DNA from: Thalassotalea psychrophila
Lineage (GTDB): Bacteria; Pseudomonadota; Gammaproteobacteria; Enterobacterales; Alteromonadaceae
Direction of reading: 5' to 3'
NCBI RefSeq assembly: GCF_031583595.1
Contig: NZ_CP134145.1
Location: 434,001 to 498,000, forward strand
DNA: 64,000 bases
Part shown: positions 9,531-18,224 of the stretch, in pieces
How positions within the stretch are numbered: position 1 is the first letter of the stretch
How the letters are laid out: each line of letters opens with the position of its first letter
The notes under the pieces: model-generated
What the model was told of the DNA's origin: nothing
The model's input: only the letters and a program-made list of their open reading frames with translations
Database searches by the model: none
Translations under genes and position numbers: made by a program

Positions 9531-9559
9531 AAAGGCGAAACTTAGGTTTCGCCTTTTTT
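9531..9559 (+). terminator. Intrinsic terminator after pepB
   Basis: An 11-bp perfect stem, AAAGGCGAAAC (9531-9541) and GTTTCGCCTTT (9546-9556), with a 4-base loop TTAG and a T run. Confidence 0.9.
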
Positions 9560-9626
9560 AATTCAAGGATGAATTAACTTAGAATTACTAAGGATGGTTT
9601 AAATTCTGTTAATTCAAGGATGAATT
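9558..9626. repeat. Two 18-bp direct repeats upstream of the MscS gene
   Basis: TTAATTCAAGGATGAATT occurs at 9558-9575 and again exactly at 9609-9626. Each copy is itself an interrupted palindrome (AATTC, six bases, GAATT). The spacing of 51 bp is close to five helical turns, so a pair of operator sites for the downstream gene is possible, but no regulator is known. Confidence 0.6.
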
Positions 9627-9707
9627 CTATAGTTAGATTGCAGTTTTGCATTTATACAGTTATGCAACTTTAATTAAGAAAGTGTTTAATCTTAATTGGG
9701 TTCGTTT

Positions 9708-11315
9708 ATGCAAAAATCAGTATCAACTCTACTCTTGAAAGGGATAGTTTGTTTATGCTTTTTAATTAACGTACCTGTTGGTGCTCAGGAGCCTACCCTA
9801 AAGCAAGTAAAAGAAAGACAAGAGTTGGCTAAGCAAGCCTTAGAAAATGCCCAGTTATCACCACAGAATATAGCCAAAATAGGTAGCACGCCTTTATCTT
9901 CATTATTAGCACTTGCTGAAGCAATTAATGCTAATGATTATGTAGAAGCTTCTAAATATGTTGATTTTCGCCATGTATCAGCTGGCGTAACAGCAGAACA
10001 AAAAGAGCAACTGATAAAGCAGTTAAATATAGTTTGGTCACAACATCATTCGTTAGATATTACTACTTTAAGTGACGATCCCCTTGGCCATACAGATGAT
10101 GGCTTGCCTAGCTATCGAGATTTACTTGGTGTAATTAAATCTCAAATAAAAGATATCCCAATATATTTACAGCGGGTAAAACTTGAGAATGGCAAACAAA
10201 TTTGGAAAGTATCGAGTAACACCGTCGCTAAAATTCCACTCATGTGGCAAGAATTTGGCTATCACCCTTTAGCTGAGTCTGTAGGAGAGTACTTACCTGA
10301 TTTTACTGTTTTTGAGATGCATAATTGGCAATTTGTGAGTTTTGTCATCATTTTTATTTCATCTTGGTATATCACGGGGCTAATTCGTTTTTTGTTGATA
10401 AAACTAGTCGCTTACTCTGAAGTTTATCGAAGAACCATGCGCCGCTTAATTCGTGTGCCTTTGCGATTATTCCTTTTCTTTATTTTGCTGCAGTGGGCGA
10501 CGGGACATTTAGGATTATCGTTAAGTGCTCGAGTATGGCTAGATACCGGCACATTAAATTATATGGCGACAATTTTTCTTTCGATGGGGATTATTGAATT
10601 TTGTTTTGCCTTATATGTAAGCCGCCAGAGTCAAGAGAATAACAGTATTGCCATTTTAAAACCTATGGTTACCACGTTAAAAATTATCACTGTGATAGTG
10701 ATTGGGTTAAATTGGTTTAAAGATGCTGGCTTTAATATTACCGCAATAATTACCGGCTTAGGTATCGGTAGTTTGGCAATCGCTTTAGCCGCGCAAAAGT
10801 CGCTGGAAAATGTATTTGGTGCATTTACCTTATTTATTGCCAGGCCAATAAAACCTGGAGATATGTGTAAATTTGGTAATACCCAAGGCCGGGTTGAAGA
10901 GATAGGATTAAGATCAACAAAAATCAGAAAACTCGATAGAAAGGTTGTACATGTTCCAAACTCCACCATAGCATCAATGGAACTTGAAAATATTTCAGAA
11001 ATAGATAATCGTCGTTATTTAAAGCGTTTTCGCATCCGTTTAAATACACCCACGGATAAACTAAAAGCACTGGTAGAAGCGATACGAAAACTTGTTGACG
11101 AACATCCTAATACTATCGATCTTGAAAGGTACGTAAGGTTTGAAGACATTGAGGATGATGCATTTATCGTTGTCGTCAATGCCTATTCAACAGTGCCAGG
11201 AAGAGTACAATATAAGGAAATAGAGGAAAAACTTAACTTTCAAATTATGCAGGTAATTGATCAGCATGAAGTCGAACTTGCCATCCCTGAACAGCGTTTA
11301 TCTATAAAGCCGTAA
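9708..11315 (+). CDS. MscS-family small-conductance mechanosensitive channel with periplasmic N-terminal domain
   Basis: Inner-membrane channel that opens under membrane tension. A signal peptide (hydrophobic to about residue 25, ending in VGAQ) is followed by about 160 periplasmic residues, then several membrane segments, the Gly/Ala-rich pore helix (GLGIGSLAIALAAQKSLENV) and the cytosolic beta domain (IKPGDMCKFGNTQGRVEEIG, VHVPNSTIASMELEN). At 535 residues it is larger than MscS and resembles the MscS paralogues with extended N termini. The frame opens at a TTG at 9696, but the ATG at 9708 starts a proper signal peptide. Confidence 0.88.
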   Translation: MQKSVSTLLLKGIVCLCFLINVPVGAQEPTLKQVKERQELAKQALENAQLSPQNIAKIGSTPLSSLLALAEAINANDYVEASKYVDFRHVSAGVTAEQKEQLIKQLNIVWSQHHSLDITTLSDDPLGHTDDGLPSYRDLLGVIKSQIKDIPIYLQRVKLENGKQIWKVSSNTVAKIPLMWQEFGYHPLAESVGEYLPDFTVFEMHNWQFVSFVIIFISSWYITGLIRFLLIKLVAYSEVYRRTMRRLIRVPLRLFLFFILLQWATGHLGLSLSARVWLDTGTLNYMATIFLSMGIIEFCFALYVSRQSQENNSIAILKPMVTTLKIITVIVIGLNWFKDAGFNITAIITGLGIGSLAIALAAQKSLENVFGAFTLFIARPIKPGDMCKFGNTQGRVEEIGLRSTKIRKLDRKVVHVPNSTIASMELENISEIDNRRYLKRFRIRLNTPTDKLKALVEAIRKLVDEHPNTIDLERYVRFEDIEDDAFIVVVNAYSTVPGRVQYKEIEEKLNFQIMQVIDQHEVELAIPEQRLSIKP

Positions 11316-11339
11316 GAATTCAAAACTTAGGGCTATAAT

Positions 11340-11403
11340 GCCTTGAAGCCTTGAAGCCTTGAAGCCTTGATGCCTTACAGCCTTGAAGCTTTGCAACCTT
11401 ATA
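11340..11403. repeat. Tandem 8-bp repeat, eight copies
   Basis: GCCTTGAA is repeated in register eight times; copies 1-3 and 6 are exact, 4, 5, 7 and 8 are diverged. The last copy contains the stop codon (11399-11401) of the minus-strand gene, so the array lies in the gap between two convergent 3' ends. It looks like replication slippage; a role is not evident. Confidence 0.85.
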
Positions 11404-12298
11404 GCATTAAACCAATTACAAATAATATCCAAAAGGCAAAGCCCGTAAATATAATTTTGCTTATTTGAGTTTGTACAACGTCTTCTTCAGGCATATGTTT
11501 AACTGTCATAATTGAGCCAATAAATGACGGTAGGGTGAAGATAAATAACCCTGAAAACATCGGTAATTGGCCTAAGTAAATAATGCCTAAAACTGATATA
11601 AAAACTATTGCCACTATTATCAATTGAACATTCAATAATAACTTAAATGCTGGCGTTAAATTTTCACTGGTAATGGTAGGGTCCACTTTTATTTGCTGTT
11701 TGCTATTGCTGATAAACAACATGGTTAACGTTAATAAACCAGAGCAGAAAGCTAACCCGGCTATATTATAGTTGAGCTGCGAGGTATGTAAGTAATAACT
11801 AATTAATGTTGGCAAAAAACCAAGTAACAATACATGAGCCAACATAGCAGTGATCGATATTGCTTTTATATCACCTGGTTGCCTTGTTTTTATACGCAGT
11901 ATCATCAACATTAAAATTGCCGACAATGTGGTTAAACCATAAGCTATAAAACTGCCATCTGTAGTCATTTTACAAAGAACTATTAACCCTATGGCAAACA
12001 CTAAGAAACAACCAAGAATTAACTTTAACATTTGATGGCGTACATGCATTTGTTTTTGGCTTGACGGGCTTTGCTGTTTCAATGCTTGCGCATTAGTTAT
12101 GAATGCTCGTTGGTAATCATCCGCCAAGTTCACAGTAACTTGTGCTAATACAGCAAGAGTTAATAATGAGATAAATAAAGAGCCATCAACCACACCGCTA
12201 TGCGCTGATAAGCCAGCGCCTAATATAATTGCTGCACAAGGTAGGAAAAATGTAATTGGCCGAATGGCAGATAAAAATAAATTAATGGCTACAGGCAT
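11399..12298 (-). CDS. UbiA/MenA-like polytopic membrane protein with degenerate active site
   Basis: Polytopic membrane protein of 299 residues with about eight hydrophobic segments. The N terminus (AIRPITFFLPCAAIILGAG) and VTVNLADDYQR at about residues 55-65 resemble MenA-type prenyltransferases (RP..LP, N-x-x-x-DY). The first Asp-rich motif is incomplete (no third Asp after DYQR) and I see no second Asp-rich motif where it should be. It may be an inactive or repurposed UbiA-family member. thpR lies 56 bp upstream on the same strand. The fold is moderately likely; the enzyme activity is doubtful. Confidence 0.55.
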   Translation of the reverse strand: MPVAINLFLSAIRPITFFLPCAAIILGAGLSAHSGVVDGSLFISLLTLAVLAQVTVNLADDYQRAFITNAQALKQQSPSSQKQMHVRHQMLKLILGCFLVFAIGLIVLCKMTTDGSFIAYGLTTLSAILMLMILRIKTRQPGDIKAISITAMLAHVLLLGFLPTLISYYLHTSQLNYNIAGLAFCSGLLTLTMLFISNSKQQIKVDPTITSENLTPAFKLLLNVQLIIVAIVFISVLGIIYLGQLPMFSGLFIFTLPSFIGSIMTVKHMPEEDVVQTQISKIIFTGFAFWILFVIGLML

Positions 12299-12354
12299 AT
12301 AGTGTTAAGGGTATCTAGAAAATCAGAGCACTATATTACACAAAAATGAACCAC

Positions 12355-12873
12355 TCAACTACCGTTTAATGGCCAAGTCTGTACAACCTTATATTGAACA
12401 CCTCTGTCTGTTGAAATTGATTCATATAAGCAAAAGTTATTGAACTCAATTTCAAAATTAGGCTTCGCTAAGATATTTGGCAATGCTTTGGCTTTTCTGC
12501 ATAAAGTTAAATGTGGAATATAAGGTCTTTGTTGTAGCTTAATGCCGTTGTTGATAACAATATTTGTCAGATTGTTCACTAGAATTGAAAGGGTAACAGC
12601 CACATCGTCACTCGCTAAAAACAATACTTTCGGTTTCGGCCAAAACCCAACGCTGTTTAATAAAATTGAAAACCTATTAGCGCTTATATTATTAGTTTCT
12701 GTAATGCATCGCTGAATTGTTTCTTGCTCAACCATGCCTAGAAATACCAGAGTGATATGAAAGTTTTCCGCTATTACCGACTTAGTATCATTCGGTAAAT
12801 GCAACTCACGCCAATTTGTTATTTCTTGTTTAAATGCACTTGCTAAATTCAAGCCAAAAAAATATCTACCCAC
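12355..12873 (-). CDS. thpR: RNA 2',3'-cyclic phosphodiesterase (2H family)
   Basis: Hydrolyses 2',3'-cyclic phosphate ends of RNA and tRNA halves. The two catalytic 2H motifs are clear: HITLVFLG near residue 39 and HLTLCRK in the C-terminal third. FFGLNL at the start is also typical of the family. At 172 residues it is of normal length. It probably shares a transcript with the UbiA-like gene downstream. Confidence 0.9.
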   Translation of the reverse strand: MGRYFFGLNLASAFKQEITNWRELHLPNDTKSVIAENFHITLVFLGMVEQETIQRCITETNNISANRFSILLNSVGFWPKPKVLFLASDDVAVTLSILVNNLTNIVINNGIKLQQRPYIPHLTLCRKAKALPNILAKPNFEIEFNNFCLYESISTDRGVQYKVVQTWPLNGS

Positions 12874-13145
12874 AGTTTCTCTCTAAAAAATATTGTCTTA
12901 CTCATTTTGGCGTAAATTAACGGCAAAGCAAGCCTGCATTAGCTTAATTTAGCTGTGATTTTAGTAATGTTTAGGTCGCACTTAAAACGTGCAGAAGTTC
13001 ATATAGGGTGCAATTAGAGGTTTGATATGATTTTTCATTTATCACTACTTTATTGTTTTTAATAGCTATTTTGTTGTTTTAGTAGTTGGCACTGGCTTTG
13101 CAATATTACTGTTAATTGCAGTATTAAAAACATATGGAGTTAACA

Positions 13146-14615
13146 ATGAGTGAGCAGGCAGGTATCAAACTGTGGTCATTTACAGGGAAAATGAAAACCC
13201 TACATTTGAGCTGGATGGCTTTTTTTATCACCTTCGTCGTGTGGTTTAACCATGCCCCGTTATTGGCTGTTATTGGCAATAGTTTAGGATTAACTGCAAG
13301 TGAAATAAAAACCTTATTGATTTTGAATGTCGCATTAACCATTCCTGCGCGAGTTATCATTGGCATGCTTACCGATCGTTACGGACCAAAATTAACATAC
13401 ACTTGGGTGCTGGCGTTATGTAGTATCCCTTGTTTTATGTTTGCTGCAGCCAGTAATTTTGAACAAGCCGCCATAGCTCGCTTTTTACTTGGCTTTATAG
13501 GTGCTGGTTTTGTGATCGGTATCCGCATGGTTAGTGAATGGTTTCCTGTTAATGAACTTGGCACTGCAGAGGGTATTTATGGTGGTTGGGGTAACTTTGG
13601 CTCAGCTGCTGCTGCCATGTCACTACCTGCAATCGCTTTGTTATTTGGTGGCGATGATGGCTGGCGCTATGCCGTTGGCTTGTCTGGCTTACTAAGTTTG
13701 GTATTCAGCGTTATTTGGTATTTTAATGTGTCAGATACACCAAAAGGTTCAACATATTTTAAACCTAAGCAAACCGGTGCAATGGAAATTACCAGTAAAG
13801 GCGATTTTTGGTTATTACTGCTAATGAAGTTACCTATGTATGGGGCTTTATCATTACTTATTTGGAAGCTTTCGCCAAGTGGCGTAAGTTTATTGGCAGA
13901 GCAAAGTGCAATTATTGCTTATATTGGTTTAGTGCTGTTATTTATTTTTGAAGTAAAACAAACCTATAAAGTAAATGGTCACGTATTTAAACAGCCAGTT
14001 CCAGAAATTCATCAGTATAAATTTAAACAAGTAGCTGTACTTAATATCTTATATTTTGCCACCTTTGGTTCAGAATTAGCTGTTATCTCGATGTTGCCAT
14101 TATTTTTTGCTGAAGTGTTTTCATTAGATATGGTGTATGCCGGTTTGTTGGCATCACTCTATGCCTTTATGAATTTAATGTCTCGTCCAGGTGGTGGCTG
14201 GATCAGTGATAAGTTTGGCCGTAAAAAAACGCTACTTATATTAACGGCTGGTTTGGCTGCAGGTTACTTAACCATGTCGACTATTGATAGTAGCTGGCCT
14301 TTAGCCTTGGCGGTATTAGCTGCAATGGCATGTTCGTTTTTCGTACAAGCTGGCGAAGGTGCGGTATTTGCTGCAGTGCCATTAATTAAACGTCGCTTAA
14401 CAGGTCAAATTGCCGGTATGACGGGTGCATATGGTAACGTTGGTGCTGTTGTATATTTAACGGTATTATCAATGGTCAGTTATCAGCAATTCTTTTTAGT
14501 TATTGCGGCAACCGCTGTAGTTGGCTTTATTACTTTGTTGTTTATGGAAGAGCCAAAAGGCTCGATGACAGAAGTACGCGAAGACGGTACGATTGAACTT
14601 ATTAATGTTACTTAA
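13146..14615 (+). CDS. NarK/NasA-type MFS nitrate/nitrite transporter
   Basis: Twelve-helix MFS protein with features of nitrate-nitrite porters: FVVWFNHAPLL in helix 1, GMLTDRYGPK in loop 2-3, GFVIGIRMVSEWFP carrying the substrate Arg in helix 4-5, and the nitrate signature-like GGWGNFGSAAAA. The ATG at 13146 has GGAG seven bases before it and is preferred to the ATG at 13134. The next gene begins 19 bp downstream and encodes a PP2C-kinase fusion, suggesting phosphorylation control of transport or assimilation. Nitrate is favoured from the family; nitrite cannot be excluded. Confidence 0.85.
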   Translation: MSEQAGIKLWSFTGKMKTLHLSWMAFFITFVVWFNHAPLLAVIGNSLGLTASEIKTLLILNVALTIPARVIIGMLTDRYGPKLTYTWVLALCSIPCFMFAAASNFEQAAIARFLLGFIGAGFVIGIRMVSEWFPVNELGTAEGIYGGWGNFGSAAAAMSLPAIALLFGGDDGWRYAVGLSGLLSLVFSVIWYFNVSDTPKGSTYFKPKQTGAMEITSKGDFWLLLLMKLPMYGALSLLIWKLSPSGVSLLAEQSAIIAYIGLVLLFIFEVKQTYKVNGHVFKQPVPEIHQYKFKQVAVLNILYFATFGSELAVISMLPLFFAEVFSLDMVYAGLLASLYAFMNLMSRPGGGWISDKFGRKKTLLILTAGLAAGYLTMSTIDSSWPLALAVLAAMACSFFVQAGEGAVFAAVPLIKRRLTGQIAGMTGAYGNVGAVVYLTVLSMVSYQQFFLVIAATAVVGFITLLFMEEPKGSMTEVREDGTIELINVT

Positions 14616-14634
14616 GTATTAGTAGAGCTATATA

Positions 14635-16407
14635 ATGTCGGCAAATGAAGTAAGAGATATAGAGAAGAACCAAAGTGCAAATAGCCAATTGCAACTGCAC
14701 TTTGGTGGTTTTTCTTGTGCCGGAAAAAAAGCTGAAAACCAGGATGCATTCGCAGCATTTATCCCCAAAGCTAGTGAACTGTCATCCAAAGGAGCTGTTG
14801 CTGCTATTGCCGATGGTGTATCAAGTGCCACCAAAGCGGCAGAAGCTGCACAGCTTGCTGTTACTCAATTTATTGAACAATATTATTCAACCCCACAAAC
14901 TTGGTCTACTCAAAAATCGGCAGCGAAAGTATTAACCAGTTTGAATCAATGGCTGTATTCTCAAACCGACTCGATAAGTGGCCAGGCACAGCAATGGTTA
15001 ACTACTTTTTCAGCATTAATAGTTAAGTCATCAACCGGATATCTATTTCATCTGGGTGATACACGGGTGAGTGTTTATAAAAACCAGCAATTAGAAACAA
15101 TAACCTGTGATCATAATCGTAAACAAGGTGCGAACAATGCTGTACTTACCCGTGCTCTTGGAGCCGATTCAAGGCTACAAGTTGATGTTCATCAAGTGGA
15201 TATTCAAAACGGTGATATTTATGCCTTAACCTGTGATGGTGTACACGATTATGTATCGGCTAAATATTTAAAACAGCAACTAGCTAGTCTACCTGAACAC
15301 CCCAGTAATCTGGAACTTGAGCAGCTTAGTAAGCAAATTGTCGAACAAGCAATTGATCAGGGCAGTGATGATAATGTTAGTTGTCTTTTGGTATATATTC
15401 ACGCTACTCCTAATCGACAAACTGAAGAAATTGAACGTAATTTATTGAGTCGGAGAATTCCTCCTGCCCTTAAAGTAGGTACCAAACTTGATGGCTACAA
15501 AATCGCTAAAGTTATTCATGCCAGTATTCGCTCGCACTTATATTTAGCTGAGCATGACGATGAATCTACGCCGGTAGTATTAAAAGTCCCATCGCAAAAC
15601 TTTGCCGACGACACTGTTTATTTACAAGGATTTATGCGGGAAGCTTGGGTAGGAGAACGCATTAACCATAGTAATGTTATGCGAGTTAAAAGCGATCAAA
15701 AAGATAGCCGCTTCCTATATCATGTGTGCGAATATATTGAAGGCCAAACCTTAAGTGAATGGATGCATGACAATCCCAAGCCAAGCATTAATGAGGTAAG
15801 AGAGATTGTTAACCAAGTAATTGCAGCATTAAGAATGTTCAAACGCTTAGAGTTGGTGCATCGAGATCTTAAGCCCGACAACATCATGATCGACAAGTTT
15901 GGTCATGTAAAATTGATCGATTATGGCACTGCTCTTATCGCCTCTCTTGATGAGAATAACGACACATTAACTGAAACTGTACCGCAAGGGTCTTTAAATT
16001 ATATTGCGCCAGAAACATTGTTAGAGTTAAGTGCTACCAATGTAAGTGATTTATTTTCATTAGGAGTTATTTGTTATGAAATGCTTTGCGGAGAGTTACC
16101 CTACAAGCCCATGCAAAATACTACAATTACCCAAACAAATTACCAACAGTGGCAATATCGCAGTATAAAGCAATTCAGACCTGAACTGCCGCTTTGGATT
16201 GACCTAAGCCTGCAGCAATGTACACAGGCTGATCCCAAGGCAAGGTATCAGGCCTTCTCTGAATTAGCCGCAGACTTAACAAAACCCAATTTAGTCGCAG
16301 TAGAAGAATATAAAAAACAGCCTATTCTACAGCGCAATCCAGTTAAGTTTTGGCAAGGGGTATCTTTATTTTTATTTGTTGCACTTATCTTGTCAATGAC
16401 CAACTAA
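14635..16407 (+). CDS. Bifunctional PP2C phosphatase / Ser-Thr protein kinase, membrane anchored
   Basis: Domains in order: PP2C phosphatase at about 20-255 with metal-binding Asp in AIADGVSS (60-61), LTCDGVHD (200-203) and GSDDN (243-247); Hanks-type kinase at about 285-550 with VVLKVPS (Lys317), HRDLKPDN (catalytic Asp411), DYG (429-431) in place of DFG, and APE (458-460); a single C-terminal membrane helix at about 573-588. Opposing catalytic domains are fused in one chain, both apparently intact. Co-transcription with the nitrate porter suggests that it regulates that system. Targets are unknown. Confidence 0.9.
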   Translation: MSANEVRDIEKNQSANSQLQLHFGGFSCAGKKAENQDAFAAFIPKASELSSKGAVAAIADGVSSATKAAEAAQLAVTQFIEQYYSTPQTWSTQKSAAKVLTSLNQWLYSQTDSISGQAQQWLTTFSALIVKSSTGYLFHLGDTRVSVYKNQQLETITCDHNRKQGANNAVLTRALGADSRLQVDVHQVDIQNGDIYALTCDGVHDYVSAKYLKQQLASLPEHPSNLELEQLSKQIVEQAIDQGSDDNVSCLLVYIHATPNRQTEEIERNLLSRRIPPALKVGTKLDGYKIAKVIHASIRSHLYLAEHDDESTPVVLKVPSQNFADDTVYLQGFMREAWVGERINHSNVMRVKSDQKDSRFLYHVCEYIEGQTLSEWMHDNPKPSINEVREIVNQVIAALRMFKRLELVHRDLKPDNIMIDKFGHVKLIDYGTALIASLDENNDTLTETVPQGSLNYIAPETLLELSATNVSDLFSLGVICYEMLCGELPYKPMQNTTITQTNYQQWQYRSIKQFRPELPLWIDLSLQQCTQADPKARYQAFSELAADLTKPNLVAVEEYKKQPILQRNPVKFWQGVSLFLFVALILSMTN

Positions 16408-16432
16408 CACAAGCAATTCCAACCTTTGAAAT

Positions 16433-16456
16433 CTTGCTCAAAGCAAGTCCTTTTAT
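16433..16456 (+). terminator. Weak possible terminator after the PP2C-kinase gene
   Basis: Six-base stem CTTGCT/AGCAAG with loop CAA, followed by TCCTTTTATTATTTTTA. The stem is short and the T run interrupted, so this is tentative. Confidence 0.35.
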
Positions 16457-16595
16457 TATTTTTATACTTTAAAAATGTTCTTTTTTCATTGTCTATATAT
16501 TTATAGTTGAGTTCATTATTTTGCCCTTATCGGGTGACTTTGCATCATAAAGAATTATTGGTGTATATTTTATATATAAAAATACATAAAATGTA

Positions 16596-16624
16596 TTGAC
16601 CTTGATAGATGTTAATGTTTAAAT
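16596..16624 (+). promoter_or_regulatory. Candidate sigma70 promoter of the fucose operon
   Basis: TTGACC (16596-16601), 17-base spacer, TTAAAT (16619-16624). This would leave a leader of roughly 85 bases before the first gene. Consensus match only. Confidence 0.4.
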
Positions 16625-16715
16625 AAATTTATGTTTTAAAAGCCCTCATTTTTTGCCTTTTATTGTTATGGCGATAAATAATTGGGTAAATGATTCTTAT
16701 AGGTTTATTTAATAA

Positions 16716-17015
16716 ATGATTGATCAGCGTTTTGTTTTATTAAGCAAGGAAGATAATGTTTTTGTCTGTTGTGAACAGGTAAAAACTGGTGTTGAAGTAT
16801 GCTTAGAGGAAAGAGTGCTGACCATTCAGACCGACATTAATGTGGGTCATAAAATTGCCAGATTTGACTTAATTCAAGGTGATAAAGTGATCAAGTATGG
16901 TGCTCCAATTGGTTCAACAACTGAAAATATAGCGTTTGGTGAGCATATACATATGCATAATATGAAAAGCGACTATATCGCCAGTCATACTCGTCAAAAT
17001 CGAGCTGGAGAATAA
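16716..17015 (+). CDS. UxaA-family dehydratase, N-terminal (SAF) subunit
   Basis: 99 residues matching the SAF domain that forms the N terminus of altronate and galactarate dehydratases. Visible are the beta-clip pattern and conserved histidines near VGHKIARFDL and FGEHIHMHN. In E. coli UxaA this domain is fused to the catalytic part; here it is a separate gene ending 2 bp before the partner subunit. In this operon the pair should dehydrate L-fuconate to 2-keto-3-deoxy-L-fuconate. The family is well supported, the substrate inferred from neighbours. Confidence 0.85.
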   Translation: MIDQRFVLLSKEDNVFVCCEQVKTGVEVCLEERVLTIQTDINVGHKIARFDLIQGDKVIKYGAPIGSTTENIAFGEHIHMHNMKSDYIASHTRQNRAGE

Positions 17016-17017
17016 TA

Positions 17018-18211
17018 ATGCAAGGATATTTAAGAGCAGATGGTCGCAAAGGTATTCGTAATATAGTTTTAGTTACCTATTTAGTTGAATGCGCTCATCA
17101 TGTCGCACGAGAAATTGTAAATCAAAGTGAATCAGAAGATGTGCAATTAATCGGCTTTCCAGGGTGTTACCCTAATGAGTATTCCTTAAATATTATGGAA
17201 AACCTTTGTTCTCATCCGAATGTTGCTGGCGTATTGGTTGTTTCATTAGGTTGTGAAGGGTTTAATCGAGAGCAGTTGTCACAAACAATAGCAGCCAGTG
17301 ATAGACCTGTTGAAACCTTGGTCATTCAAAAATCTGGCGGTACCAAAAGTACAATAGCAGCTGGACTAGATAGAGTTAAAGACCTTGTAAGTGCAGCACA
17401 AAAATGTGAAATGGTTGCCATGGATATAAGCGAATTAATCGTTGGTACCATTTGTGGTGGCTCCGATGGCACGAGTGGTATCGGTGCAAACCCTGCCGTT
17501 GGACATTGTTTTGACCGATTAATTGAGCAAGGCTCTGCATGTATTTTTGAAGAAACAGGCGAGTTGATTGGTTGTGAACAAATCATGGCTGACCGTGCAA
17601 TAACGCCAGAGCTTGGTGAAGAAATTATGAAGTCGGTTGAGAAAGCTGAAAACTACTACACCTTAATGGGCTACGGCAGTTTTGCGCCAGGTAATGCTGA
17701 AGGGGGCTTAACAACTCAAGAAGAGAAATCCATGGGCGCCTACGCTAAATCGGGTAGTTCTAAAATTCATGGATTAATTAAACCTGGCGATATCCCTAAA
17801 CAGGGGGGGCTGTATTTAATGGATGTTGTACCAGATGACGCTCCGTTATTTGGTTTTCCTAATATCTCAGACAATGCAGAAATTATGGAAATGATAGCAT
17901 CTGGCTCTCACCTTATTTTATTTACTACCGGCCGAGGCTCTGTTGTTGGCTCTGCTATATCACCTGTAATAAAAGTGTGTGCAAACCCTGAAACGTATGA
18001 AAATTTATCTGAAGACATGGATATTAATGCAGGTAAAGTTATTACTGGTAACGCTACTATTGCTCAAGTGGGCGATGAAATATTTGATTTAGTTGCCCAG
18101 GTTGCTGCTGGCAAGCAAACTAAGTCAGAAGAGTTAGGTCACCAAGAGTGTATTATCACCTATAAAAGGTTTGAAGCGATTGGACCTTCATGTTTGCCTA
18201 CTGTCAGATAA
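17018..18211 (+). CDS. UxaA-family dehydratase, catalytic subunit (probable L-fuconate dehydratase)
   Basis: 397 residues corresponding to the C-terminal part of altronate dehydratase. Recognisable stretches are RADGRKGIRN, GFPGCYPNEYS, VVSLGCEGF, IVGTICGGSDGTSGIGANPA and FTTGRGSVVGSAI, with conserved cysteines likely to take part in metal binding. Together with the 99-residue SAF subunit it would eliminate water from the sugar acid. The classical bacterial L-fuconate dehydratase belongs to the enolase superfamily, so this operon uses an unrelated fold for the same step, if the pathway assignment is right. D-altronate or another hexonate cannot be excluded. Confidence 0.85.
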   Translation: MQGYLRADGRKGIRNIVLVTYLVECAHHVAREIVNQSESEDVQLIGFPGCYPNEYSLNIMENLCSHPNVAGVLVVSLGCEGFNREQLSQTIAASDRPVETLVIQKSGGTKSTIAAGLDRVKDLVSAAQKCEMVAMDISELIVGTICGGSDGTSGIGANPAVGHCFDRLIEQGSACIFEETGELIGCEQIMADRAITPELGEEIMKSVEKAENYYTLMGYGSFAPGNAEGGLTTQEEKSMGAYAKSGSSKIHGLIKPGDIPKQGGLYLMDVVPDDAPLFGFPNISDNAEIMEMIASGSHLILFTTGRGSVVGSAISPVIKVCANPETYENLSEDMDINAGKVITGNATIAQVGDEIFDLVAQVAAGKQTKSEELGHQECIITYKRFEAIGPSCLPTVR

Positions 18212-18224
18212 TTGAGAAATAAAA

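Larger units (their letters stand above)
16408..16715 (+). other. Intergenic promoter region of the fucose operon
   Basis: 308 AT-rich bases with no gene. It contains the weak hairpin at 16433-16447, a near-palindrome of alternating A/T at about 16563-16585 that could bind a regulator, and a sigma70-like promoter at 16596-16624. No MITE end and no copy of the 20-bp TetR palindrome are present, so this operon is probably under another regulator, possibly the GntR protein at 26363-27268. Confidence 0.5.
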
